Positions 1-7,556 of a stretch of 13,747 nucleotides of DNA are shown here, piece by piece. Each line of letters opens with the position of its first letter. The stretch's first letter is position 1. Source of the DNA: an uncultured Oscillospiraceae bacterium (GTDB taxonomy: Bacteria; Bacillota; Clostridia; Oscillospirales; Acutalibacteraceae). Position numbers and translations under genes: made by a program. The stretch is taken from NCBI GenBank assembly GCA_958354085.1, contig CATWUX010000050.1, positions 1 through 13,747 of the forward strand. Reading direction: 5' to 3'. The notes under the pieces are model-generated. The model was not told where the DNA came from and searched no databases. It saw only the letters and a program-made list of their open reading frames with translations.

Positions 1-28
1 AGCCGCGCCGACCGGAAAGGGCAGACAT
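1..28 (-). CDS. Start of an unidentified gene, cut by the window edge
   Basis: On the minus strand an ATG at 28-26 is preceded by a strong AAGGAGG ribosome-binding site at 42-36, spaced 7 nt. Only nine codons (MSALSGRRG) lie inside the window, so the product cannot be identified. It follows the Dabb gene in the same direction after about 55 nt, with no convincing terminator between, so it is probably the next gene of the yfhO operon. The call rests on the ribosome-binding site and start alone. Confidence 0.45.
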
Positions 29-82
29 ATCGCATCCTCCTTGCTTATGGGCTCTTTGCCGGGCACAAAGCCGTCAGCCGGC

Positions 83-379
83 TTATACCTCGCAATCCAC
101 ACTGGCGCGCGAAATGCGCACCTGCGTGACAAAATCGCGCACCGCCGTGTGGGCGGGATGCACGTCGTAGGCGTGCAGCGCCTCCAGATCGGTGAAACGC
201 GATACTAGCACCGCGTCGTAGTCGCCGCCGTTGAGGTTCAGTCCCACGCGCGCCTCCAGCAGGCCGGGGATGACGCCGACCAGCGCCTCCAGCCGCTGCT
301 TGATGATGCGGGCGTTTGTCCATTTATCGTTGCCGGCCGCTTGTTCCGCCAGCTTCCAAAAAACGATGTGTTCGATCAT
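83..379 (-). CDS. Dabb-family (stress-responsive A/B barrel) small protein
   Basis: A 98-residue protein starting MIEHIVFWKL, the usual opening of Dabb (dimeric alpha-beta barrel) proteins, with the typical middle part (GLLEARVGLN, DAVLVSRFTDLEALHAY, HPAHTAVRDFV). Known members are small dimeric ferredoxin-like barrels, linked to stress or to small-molecule chemistry in some plants and bacteria; most bacterial ones have no assigned role. I chose the ATG at 379 rather than the longer frame from 421, because AAAGGAG sits just upstream at 387-393 and the family consensus begins there. It starts 13 nt after the glycosyltransferase stop, and its ribosome-binding site touches the end of that gene, so it is almost surely co-transcribed. 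Its role beside envelope genes is unclear. Confidence 0.85.
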   Translation of the reverse strand: MIEHIVFWKLAEQAAGNDKWTNARIIKQRLEALVGVIPGLLEARVGLNLNGGDYDAVLVSRFTDLEALHAYDVHPAHTAVRDFVTQVRISRASVDCEV

Positions 380-392
380 AACGGTTCTCCTT

Positions 393-1343
393 TCAGCGTC
401 GATCGGGTTTTTGTTCCTCATAGAACGCGTTGCCGCGTTTGGTCTGGATCAGATAGCGCGGACGGCCTTTGACTTCGTCATAAATTTTGGCGATATACAG
501 CCCGATAATGCTCAGGCTGATCATGATGCCGCTGCCGATAAACAGCTGCAATAGGATAACGGTGGAAAAGCCGGTTTCCGCGTGATGGCTGAAATACATA
601 AACAGCGTTTGAATCGTCAGAATCAGCGCGGCGATGCCCATAAGAACGCCCAGCCAAAACACGACGAACAGCGGCGCGGAGGTGTAGGACGTGATGGAGT
701 TGACCGCCAGCCGCGCCAAGCTTTTGAACGTCCACTTGGTTTCGCCGCCGGCGCGGGGCGCGACCTTGAAGGGCAGCGCGTACCGTTTATACCCCACCCA
801 CGCGGACAGGCCGCGGAAAAAGGTGTTGTTTTCGCGCAGCTGCTTCCATGCTTCCACGGCGGAACGGTCCATCAGCTTGAAATCCGAGGCAATGCCGATG
901 TCGATGCCGGTTGTTTTGCGGAAGGTGCGGTAGAACAGCAGGGCGGACAGCTTGCTGCCCAACGATTCCTTGCCGCGCTCTTCTTTGACGCCTTCCACGA
1001 CGTCATACCCCTCTTCCTGCCACAGCCGCACCATTTCCGGAATGTATTCCGGCGGATGCTGCAGGTCGGAATCCATCACCACGACCGCGTCGCCTCCCGC
1101 GTTTTCCAGCGCGGCGCACAGCGCCGCTTCTTTGCCGAAGTTGCGGGAAAGACGGATGACCGACACGTGCGCGTAATCCTCCGCCAGCCGGCACAGCTCG
1201 CGCCAGCTGTGGTCTTTTGAGCCGTCGTCCACCAGCAAAAACTGATGCTCGATGGAGGCGTTGTTCAAAACCGCGTCCACGGTTTCCACGTTATGGTAAA
1301 TATAGTCGCCCTCATTATAAACGGGCATTATCACGGTGATCAC
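393..1343 (-). CDS. Family 2 polyprenyl-phosphate glycosyltransferase (CsbB/GtrB/DPM1-like)
   Basis: A 316-residue membrane glycosyltransferase expected to move a sugar from a nucleotide donor to undecaprenyl phosphate on the inner membrane face. Visible: the GT-A opening ITVIMPVYNEGD, VDDGS at about 38-42, the metal-binding DSD at 91-93 followed by LQHPPE, GETKWTF near 200-206, and two C-terminal membrane helices (about 224-248 and 261-286) followed by KIYDEVKGRPRYLI. Length and layout match CsbB, GtrB and YkcC. The start is GTG at 1343; GTGA makes a 4-nt overlap with the yfhO stop, and a GGAAGGAAG site lies upstream, so translation is probably coupled. Adjacency to yfhO is the arrangement known from Bacillus and Staphylococcus csbB-yfhO, which favours a CsbB-like role over O-antigen or mannose chemistry. 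The sugar cannot be told from sequence. Confidence 0.9.
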   Translation of the reverse strand: MITVIMPVYNEGDYIYHNVETVDAVLNNASIEHQFLLVDDGSKDHSWRELCRLAEDYAHVSVIRLSRNFGKEAALCAALENAGGDAVVVMDSDLQHPPEYIPEMVRLWQEEGYDVVEGVKEERGKESLGSKLSALLFYRTFRKTTGIDIGIASDFKLMDRSAVEAWKQLRENNTFFRGLSAWVGYKRYALPFKVAPRAGGETKWTFKSLARLAVNSITSYTSAPLFVVFWLGVLMGIAALILTIQTLFMYFSHHAETGFSTVILLQLFIGSGIMISLSIIGLYIAKIYDEVKGRPRYLIQTKRGNAFYEEQKPDRR

Positions 1344-4300
1344 AGAGAATCTCTTCCTTCCGGTTCAGTCAGAATATCCGCGGGCGGAACGTCCGCAGGC
1401 GGCGTTTGGGCGGTTTCCGGTTCGCCGTCCGGAAGAGCCTCCGTTATGTCCGCCGATATATTCGTTGTTGTGTCCGCCGGCACGTCCGCTTCCTCGACGG
1501 TCATATCTGCCGGCGGAATGTCCCCGGACGGCTGGCCGTTTGCTTCGGTCTCCCAAAGCGGCAAGGTGCGGGCGCGTTTTTCTTTGCGCTTGAGGAACAT
1601 CAGGAACAGGAGCGCGGCAAGGCTGACGGCGCTCAGCCCCAATCCCAGCGCGAGACCGCGCGGGAAGAAGGTGAGCTCCACCGTATGCTCGCCGGCGGGA
1701 ACGTCGAACAGCAGCATAGCCTCGTCCGCGCCGCTGGGCGCAGCGGTGCCGAGCTGGCTGTTGGCGCGTTCCACGTCCGAGGGATACAGCTCCACAGGCT
1801 TGCCGTCGATCTTCACCGTCCAGCCCCGGTCGTAGGGGACCGAGGTAAACATCACGCTGTCCTGCGCGGCGTTGACGGTGCCGGTGATGGAGCGGTCGGT
1901 CGAAGAGGTGACGTTAAGGCCGCCCGCCGCCAGCTTGGTCATGGCGCGTTCAAAGACGGCGGTGTTCAGACGGGCAACATACAGATTGCCGCTGCACGCG
2001 GATTTGGCGGTAACGGAGAAGGTCACGACCGTGCCGGGTTCCAGCGTTGCCCCGTCGATAATATACGGTTCGTGCGGTGTGACCGTAAAATTGTCGCCGC
2101 GTCCGTTGCTGATGGAGATGGATTTGGCAGCGCGGCAATCAGCAAAGAAGAAATATTGGCCCTTTTCCGTGATCGTGGCTTCAAAGGTGGCGGTTTCGTC
2201 CTCCTGTGCGTTGATGGAAATGGAGTGCGTTCCGCTGACGCTGGCGTTTGAGCTGGTACATTGCACCTGTTCAAACGTATACATATCCTCTGTGTCGCCC
2301 GTCATGGCGGCGAACAGCGAATTCTGCGAATCCAAGGGACTATAATAATTGTAAGTCCAGGTTTTGATGTCCGGGCGCACTAAAAAGCCGACCGGCAGCG
2401 CATAGGGATTTTCGTAGATATACAGCGTAGAGGTCTGGTCGGTGACGGTGCCGTCCTGCTGACGAACCTGGCGCGCGGCGGTAACCGAATCCAACTGTTT
2501 GAGCTGCGGGTGTGCGGTGATGTTGTTTTCCAGCGCCACATACCGGATGCCCAGCAGGGAATCGGACGGAGCAACAAAGCTGCGGTACAAATGGCTGTTT
2601 ACGCCGTTGATCGCATAGCCCAGACTGCCCATAAACCGTGTGGCTTTATACGAGTTGCTGGAGGCGAACACGGTGATGCCGCGGTAATCGAACAGAGCTG
2701 TGTCCACGCAGGTGCGGCGGGGCAGGAACTCCATGCGGTAAAACGCGCCGTTTGCCGCCGCGTCGCCGATCTCCTCCATTTTATTCACCGTTTGCCGGAT
2801 CACATCGGTTTTCACATTGTCCACATAATCCTTGTGCGCCGTGAAATATTCCTTGCTGTTCATCGCACGGAAGGTGGAACCCGCGCCCAGCACCATTTCG
2901 GTAGCGACGACCACCAGCAGAAGCGCGTAAGCGGAGCGGGTGCGCAGCGTTTTCCGGGAGGCGAGCAGCAGGATGACCGCATACAGCGCCACCAGCAGCA
3001 GACTGATATAAATCGTCCGGAAGCCGTACGCCTCATCGCCGAAGCGTTCTTCTATTATTATATAAGAAACGATACCGAAGAAAGCCAGCGCGATCTGTTT
3101 GGGCACGATGGTGCGGATGTGCAGCAGCGTTTCATAGGCGATGAGCAGCAGCACGAAGCTGTACAGGAAGGAAAAGCGATACGGCAGATCATTGGGGGCG
3201 TGCAGGCCGTGCCAGATAAGATCAAACTGGTTTAGGACAAAGCTCATGCCTAATAGGCCCAGCATACCCAGATAGGTCACGCGCCGCCGCAGAGGAATGG
3301 ATTTCATGGTAGCGAAGATCGGCGCCAGCACCACGGCGAGTATGCCGCAGTAAATATTGGGCAGGTTGCCTGAGCGGATGGTCGGGGAGGTCTCATAGAG
3401 ATGCCGTCCCAGCAGATTGAACATGTCAAAGGTGTTGGTCAGCTCCGGCAGCTTGCCGCCGGCGGCGGAGGTTTGTCCGAGCGACAGCGCCACCGGTACG
3501 AGCAGCACCATGGCGAGGCCGCCGCCCACGAGCGAGCCCACGGCGAACCGGAGGAAGGAGCGAGCCTGACGTTCGCCGGTGCGCAACTGGCGCATCATAT
3601 ACGCAAAGTAGTATATGACCATAAATATACAAATCATAAATCCGATATAATAGTTGGCGAACAACGCATAACCAAGGGACAGGGCATACAGACCGTAATG
3701 ACCGGTGCGCATCAGCCTTTCAAAGCCCATGACGATCAGCGGCAGCACCATGATGCAGTCCAGCCACATGATGTTCCAGGAATACGCCAACAGGTACATC
3801 ATCAGCGAATACATGATCGAAACCACGACATTCGCGATGCTGCGCCGCCCATACACATACTGTACGCAGGCGGCGAAAAACACCGCACACAGCGCGTTTT
3901 TCAGCAGCGTGATCAGCAGGATTCCTTCCGGCAGCAGCGATTCCGGGAAGAACACCAGCAGCAGGTTGAACGGGCTGGCGAGATAATACGCGAACATGGG
4001 CAGAAAGCTCGCGCCCAATCCGACTTCAAACGAGTAAAGCGGGCTGCCGCCGTGCAGAAGCATGTCCCGCAGCTGTGACAGGAGAGGGGCATATTGGTGG
4101 TGCATGTCCACGATCATACCGGTTTTGTCGCCGGCGGGCCAGATGCCCATATACACATATGCCAGAGACATCCCGGCCAGCGCGAGCGCGCCGGACAGCA
4201 GCGGATAGAACCACGGACCGTGATGTGCCGGTTTCTCCCGGCTGCCGCGCAGCTGAACAAACAGCCAGCCGGTGATCAGTGCCGCCAGCAGCGTGCCCAT

Positions 4301-4453
4301 CCCGAGCGGGTACAGCCATTTTTGCGGCTTGCCCTCCGTCAGCAGCTTGTCGCTGCCGAAAGCATAGAACAACAGCACCGCCATCAAGAGAAAGACAACG
4401 GTCAAAAGCGCAGCGCGCACGATTTGTTCGGCAGAATATGTCTTTTTTTGCAT
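1340..4453 (-). CDS. yfhO: YfhO-family multi-pass membrane protein, probable polymer glycosyltransferase
   Basis: A 1037-residue protein with many membrane helices in its first half, a large extracytoplasmic part, one late helix (LGLSAVSLAALLFLMFL) and a cytoplasmic-looking tail. The N-terminal region has the acidic first-loop motif DMHHQYAPLL and GLGASFLPMFAYYLASPFN, as expected for YfhO and related GT-C enzymes, where an Asp in the first outer loop is catalytic. B. subtilis YfhO adds GlcNAc to lipoteichoic acid from the lipid carrier made by CsbB; the CsbB-like gene follows here with a 4-nt overlap. I prefer ATG 4453 (MQKKTYSAEQ) to ATG 4462, because AAAGGA at about 4468-4463 gives proper spacing only to the former. 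Length exceeds B. subtilis YfhO (about 860), partly from a 77-residue Pro/Ala/Asp tail. The acceptor polymer is unknown. Confidence 0.88.
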   Translation of the reverse strand: MQKKTYSAEQIVRAALLTVVFLLMAVLLFYAFGSDKLLTEGKPQKWLYPLGMGTLLAALITGWLFVQLRGSREKPAHHGPWFYPLLSGALALAGMSLAYVYMGIWPAGDKTGMIVDMHHQYAPLLSQLRDMLLHGGSPLYSFEVGLGASFLPMFAYYLASPFNLLLVFFPESLLPEGILLITLLKNALCAVFFAACVQYVYGRRSIANVVVSIMYSLMMYLLAYSWNIMWLDCIMVLPLIVMGFERLMRTGHYGLYALSLGYALFANYYIGFMICIFMVIYYFAYMMRQLRTGERQARSFLRFAVGSLVGGGLAMVLLVPVALSLGQTSAAGGKLPELTNTFDMFNLLGRHLYETSPTIRSGNLPNIYCGILAVVLAPIFATMKSIPLRRRVTYLGMLGLLGMSFVLNQFDLIWHGLHAPNDLPYRFSFLYSFVLLLIAYETLLHIRTIVPKQIALAFFGIVSYIIIEERFGDEAYGFRTIYISLLLVALYAVILLLASRKTLRTRSAYALLLVVVATEMVLGAGSTFRAMNSKEYFTAHKDYVDNVKTDVIRQTVNKMEEIGDAAANGAFYRMEFLPRRTCVDTALFDYRGITVFASSNSYKATRFMGSLGYAINGVNSHLYRSFVAPSDSLLGIRYVALENNITAHPQLKQLDSVTAARQVRQQDGTVTDQTSTLYIYENPYALPVGFLVRPDIKTWTYNYYSPLDSQNSLFAAMTGDTEDMYTFEQVQCTSSNASVSGTHSISINAQEDETATFEATITEKGQYFFFADCRAAKSISISNGRGDNFTVTPHEPYIIDGATLEPGTVVTFSVTAKSACSGNLYVARLNTAVFERAMTKLAAGGLNVTSSTDRSITGTVNAAQDSVMFTSVPYDRGWTVKIDGKPVELYPSDVERANSQLGTAAPSGADEAMLLFDVPAGEHTVELTFFPRGLALGLGLSAVSLAALLFLMFLKRKEKRARTLPLWETEANGQPSGDIPPADMTVEEADVPADTTTNISADITEALPDGEPETAQTPPADVPPADILTEPEGRDSL

Positions 4454-4555
4454 GGTCGCCATCCTTTACAATCAAATTCCGGATTTATCCGCAAGCAGCC
4501 GCCTTTCGGACGACCGCAGAGCCCGTCCACGGTTTCCGGTGGGACATATAAAGAT

Positions 4556-4584
4556 ATTATACCATGCTTTCAGAGCCGGGGCAA
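4556..4584 (-). promoter_or_regulatory. Promoter of the yfhO operon
   Basis: On the minus strand TTGCCC (4584-4579), a 17-nt spacer and a perfect TATAAT (4561-4556) with extended TGG just before it. Transcription would start near 4549, giving a leader of about 95 nt to the ATG at 4453. The leader shows only weak hairpins and no recognisable riboswitch. It is divergent from the rpmG promoter, with about 65 nt between the two -35 boxes. Confidence 0.75.
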
Positions 4585-4649
4585 GGCGAAAAGAAGCGGT
4601 TTCCTTGACCAAAGCGCAAAACTTTTTCTTGTTTTTTTGTAAAATTCAC

Positions 4650-4678
4650 TTGACCGCTTGCACAAAGTGTGGTATAGT
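4650..4678 (+). promoter_or_regulatory. Promoter of rpmG-secE-nusG-rplKA
   Basis: TTGACC (4650-4655), 17-nt spacer, TATAGT (4673-4678), with extended -10 TGG at 4670-4672. It is near consensus, as expected for a heavily expressed ribosomal cluster. Confidence 0.85.
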
Positions 4679-4684
4679 AGTACT

Positions 4685-4817
4685 ACCTCAAAAAGGGGTT
4701 TATTTTTTTGTGCCCAATTTTGGGCGCGTAAGCTGCCTTTGCCTTGGCCGCTTTCCGGCGGACAAGCGCGTTTTCGAGGGAGGCTTCACAAATTTCCGAC
4801 CATCGGGAGGTGCCGTT
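4685..4817 (+). other. 5' leader of the rpmG transcript
   Basis: About 130 nt of untranslated RNA follows the predicted start. It has a T-rich part (4698-4709), a small GCCCA/TGGGC hairpin (about 4711-4724) and a GCCG/CGGC stem near 4749-4762, then a GGGAGG ribosome-binding site at about 4805-4810. No known leader class, tRNA or credible leader peptide was recognised. Together with the two promoters this accounts for the 364-nt gap between yfhO and rpmG. Confidence 0.4.
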
Positions 4818-4967
4818 ATGAGAGTCAAAATCACATTAGCCTGCACGGAGTGCAAACAGCGCAACTACAACACCATGAAGAACAAGAAGAACGACCCGGA
4901 CAGACTGGAAATGAACAAGTATTGCCGGTTCTGCCGCAAGCACACGGTTCACAGGGAAACCAAGTAA
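4818..4967 (+). CDS. rpmG: 50S ribosomal protein L33
   Basis: A 49-residue protein (starts MRVKITLACTEC, ends HTVHRETK) with two CxxC pairs, C9/C12 and C36/C39, the zinc-binding 'C+' form of L33. It has the conserved RNYNTMKNKKN and RLEMNKYC. GGGAGG lies 7 nt before the ATG. It leads the operon and is followed by secE after 42 nt, the usual Firmicutes order. No tRNA gene sits between rpmG and secE, though one is often found there in Clostridia. Confidence 0.97.
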   Translation: MRVKITLACTECKQRNYNTMKNKKNDPDRLEMNKYCRFCRKHTVHRETK

Positions 4968-5009
4968 GAAACGCCGCCGCAAGCGCGTTTTCGGAAAGAG
5001 GGTTCAACA

Positions 5010-5291
5010 ATGGCTGACGAAAAGATCGTCCCCGTCGAAGAAGAGGCGGAGCAAAAGGTTGAAAAAACCGAAAAAGATGCCAAGTCCGCCAAGAAAAAGG
5101 GCCCCGGTCTGGGCAAACGGATCGCCAAATTCCTGCGGGATTTCAAAGGGGAATTCAAAAAGGTTGTTTGGCCGACGTTTCCGACCGTGGTGCGCAACAC
5201 CGGCGTAACTCTGGCAATGTGCGCGGTCCTGGGCCTTGTCATCTGTGTCGTTGACTTCGGCCTCAGCGCTCTGGTAGGACTGATTTCCTAA
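5010..5291 (+). CDS. secE: Preprotein translocase subunit SecE
   Basis: A 93-residue single-span SecE. An acidic then Lys-rich cytoplasmic N-terminus (1-40) is followed by the family signature FKGEFKKVVWPT (about 45-56) and one membrane helix (about 62-90). SecE clamps SecY and is essential for Sec export. The short one-helix form is the Gram-positive type, unlike the three-helix E. coli protein. A modest AAAGAGGG site precedes the ATG. It sits between rpmG and nusG as in most bacteria. Confidence 0.96.
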   Translation: MADEKIVPVEEEAEQKVEKTEKDAKSAKKKGPGLGKRIAKFLRDFKGEFKKVVWPTFPTVVRNTGVTLAMCAVLGLVICVVDFGLSALVGLIS

Positions 5292-5328
5292 TCCGGGCTG
5301 ACCGCTGCTGGTGCAAGGAGGATTCGCC

Positions 5329-5850
5329 ATGTCGGATCAGGCAAGATGGTATGTCGTGCATACCTACTCCGGCTACGAAAATAAGGTAGCCAGCAATCTG
5401 GAAAAAATCGTTGAAAACCGTAAGCTCCACGATTGGATTCACGAGATTCGTGTTCCGACCGAGACCGTCGTCGAGATCAAGGACAACAAAAAGCGCGAAG
5501 TCGAGCGGAAAATTTTCCCCGGCTACGTGCTGGTCAAAATGGTTCTCACCGACGACTCCTGGTTCGTGGTGCGCAACACACGCGGCTGCACCGGCTTCGT
5601 GGGCCCCAACGGCAAACCCATCCCCCTCACCGAGGAGGAGGTCGCGGCGCTGGGCGTTGAAAAACGGGAGATCGAGGTCAATTACGCGGTCGGAGACACC
5701 GTCCGCATCATCGACGGGCCGCTGGAAAACTTCACCGGCATTGTGGATGAAATCGACCGCGAGAAAAACAAGGTGCGCATGACCATTTCCATGTTCGGCC
5801 GCGAAACGCCGGTGGAGCTGGAACTGGATCAGGCAGAGCTGATGGACTGA
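5329..5850 (+). CDS. nusG: Transcription termination/antitermination factor NusG
   Basis: A 173-residue NusG. The NGN domain opens with ARWYVVHTYSGYENKVA and contains KIFPGYVLVKM and WFVVRNTRGCTGFVG; the KOW domain has VGDTVRIIDGPLENFTGIV and ends with the usual MFGRETPVELEL. It binds RNA polymerase over the cleft, affects pausing and, through KOW, couples to ribosomes or Rho. I chose ATG 5329 (MSDQARWYV), not 5311, because AAGGAGG lies at 5316-5322, correctly spaced for 5329 only. A 165-nt leader separates it from rplK. Confidence 0.97.
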   Translation: MSDQARWYVVHTYSGYENKVASNLEKIVENRKLHDWIHEIRVPTETVVEIKDNKKREVERKIFPGYVLVKMVLTDDSWFVVRNTRGCTGFVGPNGKPIPLTEEEVAALGVEKREIEVNYAVGDTVRIIDGPLENFTGIVDEIDREKNKVRMTISMFGRETPVELELDQAELMD

Positions 5851-5938
5851 GCGTTCGTCGGCAGATCATGAAGGGTCGGCGCAGCGGTTTCTGCGGAAAT
5901 CCCTGTGCTTTTCCTGTGCGCCGGACACTTTTCCGGCT

Positions 5939-5993
5939 GTGGGAGGGGCGGTCAGCACGCAGCGCGTCGGAAGGCCGCTCCGCCATCTACCAC
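5939..5993 (+). promoter_or_regulatory. Putative L1-binding hairpin before rplK
   Basis: GTGG (5939-5942) pairs with CCAC (5990-5993) and GGCGG (5947-5951) with CCGCC (5980-5984), leaving an unpaired GAGG opposite ATCTA. The strands GTGGGAGG and TACCAC are those of the L1-binding helix in 23S rRNA (GGUGGGAGG and UACCACC in E. coli). In E. coli L1 represses rplKA translation by binding such an mRNA mimic. The site ends 22 nt before the rplK ATG, close to its GGAGG ribosome-binding site. A separate GCCGGA/TCCGGC hairpin lies just upstream (5920-5937). Confidence 0.6.
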
Positions 5994-6015
5994 GATATTT
6001 GGAGGTGCAAGAAAA

Positions 6016-6441
6016 ATGGCTCAGAAGGTAACCGGTTACATTAAACTGCAAATCCCGGCGGGCAAAGCTACGCCGGCGCCCCCTGTCGGACCGGCTCTCG
6101 GTCAGCATGGCGTGAACATCATGGCTTTTACAAAGGAGTTCAACGAGCGCACGAAGAACGATGTGGGTTTGGTTATCCCCGTCGTGATCACGGTGTACGC
6201 CGATCGTTCGTTCACCTTTGTCACCAAGACGCCCCCCGCGGCTGTCCTGATCAAAAAAGCCTGCGGCATTGAAACCGCGTCTGGTGTTCCGAACAAGACC
6301 AAGGTTGCGAAGATTACACGGGAGCAGGTTAAGAAAATTGCCGAAATGAAAATGCCTGACCTGAATGCCGCCAGCGTCGAGAGTGCGATGAGCATGATCG
6401 CCGGTACGGCGCGCAGCATGGGCATCGAAGTCGTCGATTAA
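6016..6441 (+). CDS. rplK: 50S ribosomal protein L11
   Basis: A 141-residue protein, the exact usual length of L11. The N-terminal domain has KLQIPAGKATPAPPVGPALGQHGVNI, with the proline pair that faces the factor-binding centre; the C-terminal RNA-binding domain has TKTPPAAVLIKKACG and ends with IAGTARSMGIEVVD. It forms the stalk base with 23S rRNA and is needed for RelA-type stringent signalling. GGAGG at 6001-6005 precedes the ATG. It is followed by rplA after 122 nt holding a second L1-type hairpin. Confidence 0.98.
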   Translation: MAQKVTGYIKLQIPAGKATPAPPVGPALGQHGVNIMAFTKEFNERTKNDVGLVIPVVITVYADRSFTFVTKTPPAAVLIKKACGIETASGVPNKTKVAKITREQVKKIAEMKMPDLNAASVESAMSMIAGTARSMGIEVVD

Positions 6442-6451
6442 CTCGTTCCGG

Positions 6452-6488
6452 GTGGGAGGAACAACTTTAGGCATTCCGATTTTACCAC
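6452..6488 (+). promoter_or_regulatory. Putative second L1-binding hairpin, between rplK and rplA
   Basis: GTGG (6452-6455) pairs with CCAC (6485-6488) and GGAA (6458-6461) with TTCC (6474-6477), leaving unpaired GA opposite a GATTTTA strand. The two strands read GGTGGGAGG and TACCAC, again like the 23S rRNA L1 site and closer to the rRNA than the first copy. It begins 11 nt after the rplK stop and lies about 75 nt before rplA, so it could mediate L1 feedback on rplA itself. Confidence 0.55.
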
Positions 6489-6563
6489 TCATACTAAATA
6501 CGCGGTGACGTTTGCGCCTTGGCGCTCCACTGTCGATTTGGTATCAACAGGGAGGAAAAACCA

Positions 6564-7253
6564 ATGAAACACGGTAAAAAATATGTCGACAGCACAAAGC
6601 TGATCGACCGCAACAATCTCTACGAGATCACCGAAGCACTGGATCTGGCGGTCAAGACCGGCAAAGCCAAGTTCGATGAGACCGTTGAGGTTCACGTAAA
6701 ATTGGGCGTGGACAGCCGTCACGCGGATCAGCAGGTTCGCGGCGCGGTCGTACTGCCCAACGGTACCGGTAAATCCATGCGCGTGCTCGTGTTTGCCAAG
6801 GGCGATAAGGCTCAGGCGGCAACCGATGCCGGCGCGGAGTTTGTCGGTGCGGAGGACATGGTCGCCAAGGTACAGGGCGGCTGGATGGATTTCGACGTGG
6901 TCATTGCCAGCCCGGATATGATGGGTCTGGTTGGCCGTCTCGGTAAGGTGCTTGGCCCGCGCGGCCTGATGCCCAACCCGAAGGCCGGCACGGTTACCCC
7001 GGATGTCGCGAAAGCGGTCGCCGAGGCGAAGGCCGGTAAGATCGAGTACCGTCTCGACAAAACCAATATTATCCACTGCCCCATCGGCAAGGTTTCCTTC
7101 GGCGCTGAAAAGCTGGAGGAAAACTTTAACGCGTTGCTGGGCGCGATCGTTCGCGCAAAACCGGCGGCGGCGAAGGGCCAGTATATCCGCTCCTGTGTGG
7201 TTGCTTCCACCATGGGCCCCGGCGTGAAGATCAACCCGGTGAAGATCGGCTGA
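6564..7253 (+). CDS. rplA: 50S ribosomal protein L1
   Basis: A 229-residue L1, normal length for bacteria. The signature GPRGLMPNPKAGTVT lies at about 131-145; VHVKLGVDSRHADQQVRG and the C-terminal STMGPGVKINP are also typical. L1 forms the mobile stalk at the ribosomal E site and acts as a repressor of its own mRNA in other bacteria. I chose ATG 6564 (MKHGKKYVDS) because GGAGG at 6551-6555 precedes it and the longer reading adds residues foreign to the family. The next gene, rplJ, has its own promoter 20 nt downstream of the rplA stop. Confidence 0.97.
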   Translation: MKHGKKYVDSTKLIDRNNLYEITEALDLAVKTGKAKFDETVEVHVKLGVDSRHADQQVRGAVVLPNGTGKSMRVLVFAKGDKAQAATDAGAEFVGAEDMVAKVQGGWMDFDVVIASPDMMGLVGRLGKVLGPRGLMPNPKAGTVTPDVAKAVAEAKAGKIEYRLDKTNIIHCPIGKVSFGAEKLEENFNALLGAIVRAKPAAAKGQYIRSCVVASTMGPGVKINPVKIG

Positions 7254-7273
7254 TTTCGCTCCGAAAAAACCTG

Positions 7274-7302
7274 TTGCATTTTGCGCGGGTTTGTGGTATG
7301 AT
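7274..7302 (+). promoter_or_regulatory. Internal promoter for rplJ-rplL
   Basis: TTGCAT (7274-7279), 17-nt spacer, TATGAT (7297-7302), with extended TGG at 7294-7296. It lies between rplA and the L10 leader, so rplJL can be made apart from rplKA. No terminator was seen between the rplA stop and this promoter, so read-through from upstream also feeds the leader. Confidence 0.8.
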
Positions 7303-7316
7303 AACAATTGCTGTTT

Positions 7317-7400
7317 TCCACAGACAGCAGGTGCGCGCTGTTTTGCAGCCGCCGAACGGTCTTTTGGCCGCCTGCCGAGGATGAGAGCTTTAACGGAACA
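7317..7400 (+). ncRNA. L10 leader (autoregulatory mRNA structure)
   Basis: The segment carries the hallmark strands of the Firmicutes L10 leader: AGACAGCAGGTGC near 7323-7334 and CCTGCCGAGG at 7371-7380, with GCAGG (7327-7331) pairing CCTGC (7371-7375). In this class the L10(L12)4 complex binds the leader and promotes transcription attenuation before rplJ, as reported in B. subtilis. Position between a promoter and a terminator upstream of rplJ fits exactly. Confidence 0.85.
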
Positions 7401-7436
7401 GAAGAACGGTTTCGACCGGCTTGTTTGTGTTATGGC

Positions 7437-7472
7437 GCCCCTCCTGTGGTTCACGGGAGGGGCTTTCTTATT
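7437..7472 (+). terminator. Attenuator terminator of the L10 leader
   Basis: GCCCCTCC (7437-7444) pairs with GGAGGGGC (7456-7463), extended by U-G, G-C and U-A pairs to an 11-bp stem with a GGTTC loop, followed by TTTCTTATT. It stands about 85 nt before rplJ and downstream of the L10 leader, so it is best read as the regulated terminator rather than the end of rplA. Confidence 0.8.
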
Positions 7473-7556
7473 GCCCTTACGAAAACGGCGAATGTTGAAA
7501 TTGCGTTTTGTCCGGCGTATGGCCGGGCGGTACGCTTACACAGGAGGTGAATCCAT

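Noticed and set aside
68..84. Terminator after the Dabb gene
   Set aside because: AAGCCG/CGGCTT is only 6 bp, overlaps the stop codon and has no proper T run; the next gene appears to follow in the same operon.
2510..3235. 241-codon open frame on the plus strand
   Set aside because: Antisense to yfhO; Gln/His-rich sequence without any family match.
4711..4724. GCCCA/TGGGC hairpin in the rpmG leader as a terminator or riboswitch
   Set aside because: The stem is very short, there is no T run after it, and no known aptamer features surround it.
6489..7454. 321-codon open frame on the minus strand
   Set aside because: Antisense to rplA and to the L10 leader; typical shadow composition.
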